Shown in pieces: positions 44,418-48,448 of a stretch of DNA of 48,448 nucleotides (position 1 is its first letter; each line of letters opens with the position of its first letter). Source of the DNA: a virus. The position numbers and the translations under genes are program-made. The stretch spans positions 1 to 48,448 of the IMG/VR virus record IMGVR_UViG_3300007511_000038. The stretch is one strand, 5' to 3'. Below the pieces are notes generated by a model. The model was given only the letters and a program-made list of their open reading frames with translations, was not told where the DNA came from and did not search any database.

Positions 44418-44859
44418 ATTACTAGCTTTATTTTTAAGCATCATGATGGCCACAGTACCATCATTGGCAATTGCTCAAGAAGAAGGTAGAATTACCAATT
44501 TGGAAGAGGGGGACGAAGCTCCGTATAAGGGAGTTTTGTTAGATACAAATTCGGCAGCTAGATTGCTAGCCGAAGAGGAGTACAAACAAATTGAATGTAA
44601 TCTTAAGATTAATTACGAAACACAAAAAATTATTGCACAGCATGCGCTGGAAATGGGAAATGTTCAAAGCGCGCTTGATTCACTTAAGGAACAGAATAGA
44701 TCGATTCTTTCGATAAAAGATTCAGAGATTCTTCGCCTACAGGAATTGGCTTTAAAGAATCCGAATGATAACGCCAACTGGTGGTTTGCCGGCGGCCTTG
44801 TCGCTGGTATTGTCACATCTATAGCTATTTTTTATGCTGCGGTGGAAACATCAAAATAA
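44395..44859 (+). CDS. Signal-peptide protein with C-terminal transmembrane segment, lysis-cassette partner
   Basis: 154 residues; ATG 44395 has SD GGAG (44385-44388) six bases upstream and overlaps the upstream gene. Residues 5-28 (KTKLLALFLSIMMATVPSLA) form a signal peptide with likely cleavage after AIAQ. The body has the motif APYKGVLLDTNSAARLLAEE, a helical region, and a single hydrophobic segment near the C-terminus (WWFAGGLVAGIVTSIAIFYA, about 128-147). There is no lipobox cysteine, so it is not a standard o-spanin lipoprotein. Similar APYxGVLLxxxxAARLLAE proteins lie near lysis genes in phages by my recollection. A periplasmic protein with inner-membrane anchor that pairs with the i-spanin-like protein is likely but unproven. 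Confidence 0.7.
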   Translation: MYQKMKTKLLALFLSIMMATVPSLAIAQEEGRITNLEEGDEAPYKGVLLDTNSAARLLAEEEYKQIECNLKINYETQKIIAQHALEMGNVQSALDSLKEQNRSILSIKDSEILRLQELALKNPNDNANWWFAGGLVAGIVTSIAIFYAAVETSK

Positions 44860-44873
44860 AGGGGGTATAGAAT

Positions 44874-47800
44874 GTGGCGAAATCGACTAAAGGATCTATT
44901 GGAAGTTATAGCAGAGGCAAGCTAGAGAAGATCATTGATGATCGCGTAGACACTTCTGCTGCCGGCAGCGCATTTACAAATATTGCTGTTTCTGGCCAGA
45001 GCACCGTTGTTTCAGATGGCGCTACTGATACTTTAACTCTTGCGGCTGGCGACAATGTAACTATTACTACTAATGCCGGCACTGATACTGTTACAATATC
45101 TGCAGCTTCCGACTCAGTATTCAAAACTATATCAGTTTCTGGCCAGTCAGATGTAGTAGCCGATTCAGCAACAGACACGTTGACACTTGTTGCCGGCTCT
45201 AATATGACCATTACTACTAATGCGTCTGGAGATTCGATTACTTTTGCTTCTTCGGGGGCCGGCGGAGGTGACACAGCCATAACCGGTACGCTTGACGTAA
45301 CTGGTATAGCGTCACTACAGGGCGCAGTCGAGATAGTCGGCGCAGCAGACTTAGCCAGCACTTTAATAGTCGCCGGCGCCACTATAATTAACGATAATGC
45401 TGCTATTTCTGGCACGCTTGACGTAACCGGCGCGACATCTCTGCAAGGTGCAGTGGAAGTAGTCGGCGCAGCAGATCTGGCAAGTACTTTAATAGTCGGC
45501 GGAGCAACAACATTAAATGGCAAGTTCACCGGCTCTAATGGTTTCGACTTGCAAGACGGAGGCTCATCCCTTATAAAAGGCGATGACACCAATGGAATTG
45601 TATTTGGGAGCAACTGGACCGCCGCAAGTAAAACTTGTGCCAACCTTGGCACGGTAACAACTGCTGATATCAATGGTGGCTCGATTGACGGAACTACTAT
45701 TGGTGCAGCCTCCGCTCAAGCAGGAACATTTACTGCTATTGTAGGAACAAGCGCAGCCGTTTCTGGCACGCTTGACGTAACTGGCAACACTTCTTTGCAG
45801 GGAACTCTAGAAGTTGTCGGAGATTCCACATTAAACGGAGCAGTGAATCTAGGAAATGCTGCTTCGGATATCACAACGGTTGTCGGTAAGCTCACAGCCT
45901 CGAATGGCCTCTCAGTAACGGGAGACGTAAGCTTCGATAACGCTTCATTTACAGGTGATGTGACTCTGGGCGATGCAGTCACCGACGTAACAACTGTCAC
46001 AGGCCAGCTAACAGCTTCGAATGGACTAAATACTACAGCAGCCACCGTTACAGACGGGCTGACTGTCTCTGCCGGCACAACAGCAGTACAAGCTTTGACA
46101 GCCACAACTATATCAGGCTCCAGTACACTGCAGGTCGGCGGGACTGCCGACTTTGATGATAACGTCACCATGGATAATAATCTTACGGTGTCGGGTATAA
46201 CAACCCTAGCCGGCCAACTTACCGCTTCTAACGGAATTAATACTACAGCGGCTACAGTTACAGACGGGCTAACAGTTTCTGCTGGTACAACAGCAGTGCA
46301 AGCTCTGACAGCCACAACTATATCAGGTTCTAGTGCACTGCAGGTCGGCGGGACGGCTGACTTTGACGGCAATGTTACTATGGATAACGACCTTGCTGTG
46401 GCCGGCACAACAACTGTAGTAGCTATCACCGCATCAAACGGTGCTACTATAACAGGAAGTTTGAGAGTAAAGGATGAAGCAGAATTTGCCAATGAATTAT
46501 CGGGAACGACAATCAGAGCTACTGCAATATATCTCAACGATGATCTAATCACCGCTGGCGTAGACACTAGCGGCAACAATACTTGGACAGGCACGAATAC
46601 ATTCTCCAGTAAACTTACCGCTTCGAACGGGATGATGATAACAAATCATCTAGTGGCTGACAATGGCACTATAACTGTCACTGGTCAACTTACCGCTTCG
46701 GCCGGCGCGACTATTACGGGCAGTGCGCGCTTTGCCAATGAGGTCGAGATAGCAGATACACTAGATGTCACGGGAAATACGTCAATCGGCGGAACATTGT
46801 CAGCGGGGGTCACTAACTTAACTACACTCACAGCGTCTAACGGAATCGCTATTACGGGAAGTTTGAGAGTAAAAGACGAAGCAGAATTTGCTAGTGAATT
46901 ATCAGGCACGATAATTAGGGCTACTGCAATATATCTTAATGACGACGCGATTACTGCTGGCGTGAATACGGGTGGAGATAATACTTGGACAGGCACTAAC
47001 ATATTCTCCAGTAAGCTGACCGCATCAAATGGTATGATGATAACAAATCATTTGTTAGCTGATGACGGAACTGTCACTATCTCAGGGCAACTTACTGCAT
47101 CCAGCGGCGCAACAATTACAGGTAGCGCGCGCTTTGCAAGCGAAGTAGAGATGGCGGATACGCTAGATGTCACGGGAAATACTACGATAGCCGGAACATT
47201 ATCAGCAGGAGTGACAAATGTAACTACGCTTACTGCATCTAACGGAATAGCAATCACTGGAAGCCTCAGAGTAAATGACGAAGCAGAGTTCGCAGGCCCC
47301 GTCGATATAAACTCAGGATATATAGATGGAGTGTATCTTGGAACGAGCACTGCCATTCCTCAGTTAACTGCTAGCAGCCTTCTTGTTGACGGAGATTTTC
47401 AAGTTAATGCATCTGCAAAGATAAGTTCGCTAGCACAAGACCTCAATGTCAACGGTTACAATGTAACAAATGTAAGCCAGCTTGATGTTGACGGCAACTT
47501 TGATTTTGATGGAGACCTAGACGCAGATGTCGATAACTGGAATGTTACTGCAACAACTTCTTGGTCTACAACTCTCAATGGAAGTATGACGGATCCCCAA
47601 GCCTACTTTAAAGATGGCGACGGAACAACTGTTCTGGCTGTTAATCCCATGCCAAATCCCGCAGCAAGAGGATTAAATCTCTATGCTGCCACTAAAGCAT
47701 ATTTCGGCATTAACGGTATGAACCAAAGCGGCTCTATCGGTTGTGAAGACGACAAAACACAACTTATTATTAGTGGGACAAACGGTATCGATGTTTCAGG

Positions 47801-48448
47801 AAGCACAAACTTCGCAGACAGCGTGTTTATTTCTGGCACCTTAGACATTAGTGAGTTTGACAATCAACCAGATACTCCGGACGCAGATAAAATAAAAGTA
47901 TTTGCGAGAACAGGATCTTTATTTATTATAAATGATCTGGGAGAAACAACAAAGATTGGTTCTGGTACTGGCGGCGGAGGCGGAGGCTCTACATCTCCGG
48001 GCGGTTCTGATACACAGATACAGTTTAATGATGGTGGCTCGTTCGCTGGAGATTCAGGTCTAACATATAACAAAACGACAGATACCTTATCAGTAACTAA
48101 TCTTACTTCTTCAAATGGAATATCTGTTTCTGGCAGCTTTAAAGTAAACGATCGCGTTGAGATTGGCGGATATCTAGGAGTGGGAGTCTCGGAAGAGGAA
48201 GTTACTCATGGAATCACTTTGCCTAACAGCAGCGGAGTTGACGGTTCAGCAAAAGCAAATGCCTTCATAACCTACTCTTCAATAAGATATAAGTCGGATG
48301 TCAAAGAAATCCAGGATCCTTTAGGTAAAATTGCACAGCTAAGAGGCGTAACTTATAATTGGATCGATTCAGGCAAGTCTGATGTTGGATTAATTGCTGA
48401 AGAAGTTAGCAAGGTAATGCCTGAAATTGTATCTTTCGAGCCTAACGG
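44874..48448 (+). CDS. Tail fibre protein with repeat modules and C-terminal S74 chaperone domain (truncated by window end)
   Basis: A GTG start (44874) with SD GGGGG opens a frame that runs to the window end without a stop (1191 codons seen). The N-terminus AKSTKGSIGSYSRGKLEKII is typical of such fibres. Then come repeats of the TDTLTLAAGDNVTITTNAGT type (two 49-residue units), TGTLDVTGIASLQGAVEIVG units (42), GQLTASNGLNTTAATVTDGL units (70), and GSLRVKDEAEFANELSG units (134). The end shows YSSIRYKSDVKEI, IAQLRGVTYNW and DVGLIAEEVSKVMPEIV, the intramolecular chaperone (peptidase S74) domain that trimerises fibres and then cleaves itself off. It would bind the host receptor. The gene is incomplete. 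Confidence 0.92.
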   Translation, partial: MAKSTKGSIGSYSRGKLEKIIDDRVDTSAAGSAFTNIAVSGQSTVVSDGATDTLTLAAGDNVTITTNAGTDTVTISAASDSVFKTISVSGQSDVVADSATDTLTLVAGSNMTITTNASGDSITFASSGAGGGDTAITGTLDVTGIASLQGAVEIVGAADLASTLIVAGATIINDNAAISGTLDVTGATSLQGAVEVVGAADLASTLIVGGATTLNGKFTGSNGFDLQDGGSSLIKGDDTNGIVFGSNWTAASKTCANLGTVTTADINGGSIDGTTIGAASAQAGTFTAIVGTSAAVSGTLDVTGNTSLQGTLEVVGDSTLNGAVNLGNAASDITTVVGKLTASNGLSVTGDVSFDNASFTGDVTLGDAVTDVTTVTGQLTASNGLNTTAATVTDGLTVSAGTTAVQALTATTISGSSTLQVGGTADFDDNVTMDNNLTVSGITTLAGQLTASNGINTTAATVTDGLTVSAGTTAVQALTATTISGSSALQVGGTADFDGNVTMDNDLAVAGTTTVVAITASNGATITGSLRVKDEAEFANELSGTTIRATAIYLNDDLITAGVDTSGNNTWTGTNTFSSKLTASNGMMITNHLVADNGTITVTGQLTASAGATITGSARFANEVEIADTLDVTGNTSIGGTLSAGVTNLTTLTASNGIAITGSLRVKDEAEFASELSGTIIRATAIYLNDDAITAGVNTGGDNTWTGTNIFSSKLTASNGMMITNHLLADDGTVTISGQLTASSGATITGSARFASEVEMADTLDVTGNTTIAGTLSAGVTNVTTLTASNGIAITGSLRVNDEAEFAGPVDINSGYIDGVYLGTSTAIPQLTASSLLVDGDFQVNASAKISSLAQDLNVNGYNVTNVSQLDVDGNFDFDGDLDADVDNWNVTATTSWSTTLNGSMTDPQAYFKDGDGTTVLAVNPMPNPAARGLNLYAATKAYFGINGMNQSGSIGCEDDKTQLIISGTNGIDVSGSTNFADSVFISGTLDISEFDNQPDTPDADKIKVFARTGSLFIINDLGETTKIGSGTGGGGGGSTSPGGSDTQIQFNDGGSFAGDSGLTYNKTTDTLSVTNLTSSNGISVSGSFKVNDRVEIGGYLGVGVSEEEVTHGITLPNSSGVDGSAKANAFITYSSIRYKSDVKEIQDPLGKIAQLRGVTYNWIDSGKSDVGLIAEEVSKVMPEIVSFEPN
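44991..45284 (+). repeat. Two 147-base (49-residue) tail-fibre repeats
   Basis: Units start at 44991 and 45138 with TCT GGC CAG and encode SGQSTVVSDGATDTLTLAAG and SGQSDVVADSATDTLTLVAG. The period of 147 bases is an exact codon multiple, and the second unit ends where the next repeat family begins. Confidence 0.85.
45285..45536 (+). repeat. Two 126-base (42-residue) tail-fibre repeats, third partial copy near 45765
   Basis: Units start at 45285 and 45411 (G-T-L-D-V-T-G) and share SLQGAVE-V-GAADLASTLIV. A further partial unit (GTLDVTGNTSLQGTLEVVG) lies at about 45765. Confidence 0.85.
46002..46421 (+). repeat. Two 210-base (70-residue) tandem tail-fibre repeats
   Basis: Units start at 46002 and 46212 with GQLTASNG and differ at about 9 of 70 residues by my reading. 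Shared core: TVTDGLTVSAGTTAVQALTA. Confidence 0.9.
46455..47293 (+). repeat. Two 402-base (134-residue) tandem tail-fibre repeats plus a partial third
   Basis: The GSLRV codons recur at 46455, 46857 and 47259, exactly 402 bases apart. The two full units differ at about 18 of 134 residues, with many additional synonymous differences; the third copy follows only to EAEFAG before diverging. Confidence 0.9.

Noticed and set aside
44872-44925. 17-codon ORF from ATG 44872
   Set aside because: The overlapping GTG at 44874 opens the tail fibre frame with a typical fibre N-terminus and the same SD, which explains the region better.
44906-46594. Long minus-strand open frames (255 and 292 codons) opposite the tail fibre
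   Set aside because: They mirror the codon bias of the Thr/Ala/Gly-rich repeats on the + strand, which show clear fibre and S74 motifs; no SD or known domain on the minus strand.
1-48448. tRNA genes, CRISPR arrays, insertion sequences, diversity-generating retroelement
   Set aside because: No cloverleaf-sized gap, regularly spaced short direct repeats, transposase or reverse transcriptase motif was seen; the repeats present are coding fibre modules.

Overview
This window looks like the late structural region of a large AT-rich tailed bacteriophage with a contractile tail (T4-like myovirus). Evidence: a T4 gp55-type late sigma factor, gp25- and gp6-type baseplate wedge proteins in T4/P2/Mu order, a fused gp47/gp46 (SbcD/SbcC) recombination enzyme, a T4/T7-type primase with zinc ribbon and Toprim domain, a RuvC-like resolvase, a lysis cassette and a peptidase-S74-type tail fibre. 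All genes lie on the + strand, packed with 1-4 base stop/start overlaps or gaps of usually less than 60 bases. Several of the structural proteins resemble types I associate with environmental (especially marine) myoviruses, but the host cannot be read from the sequence.

Layout. 1-1948: five overlapping small genes around the late sigma factor (a truncated gene end, a SAP/Rho-N-like small protein, a zinc-ribbon protein, a membrane protein, gp55, and a small acidic-tailed protein that may be its partner). 1938-14264: large virion proteins, starting with a 1096-residue cell-wall-degrading baseplate protein (OB-like region, TIM-barrel-like domain, coiled coil, Gly/Pro linker, zinc amidase), then a spike-like protein, an SH3-containing protein and a 2099-residue protein. 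14265-27286: possible late promoter, gp25, gp6, a DNRLRE-like protein and a 3036-residue protein with a LamG domain and a P2-gpI/T4-gp7-like segment. 27286-38003: six more virion proteins, including two pairs of paralogues. 38004-43167: a replication/recombination module (RuvC-like resolvase, primase, a 39-residue cysteine-rich miniprotein, an unknown helical protein, fused Mre11/Rad50-type enzyme with its own candidate promoter). 43179-44859: a Cys-His-Asn transglutaminase-like protein, a putative holin whose ribosome binding site lies in a hairpin, and two membrane-anchored spanin-like proteins. 44874-48448: a repeat-built tail fibre cut by the window end inside its C-terminal S74 chaperone domain.

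How they could work together: gp55 (perhaps with the small neighbour) would direct late transcription of the baseplate, fibre and lysis genes; the fused SbcCD enzyme, resolvase and primase support recombination-dependent replication; the amidase/TIM-barrel baseplate protein would open the wall at entry, and the holin cassette would open the cell at exit. No tRNA, CRISPR, insertion sequence or reverse transcriptase was found, and there is no non-coding gap longer than about 85 bases. Functions without a named motif are inference from position and composition only.
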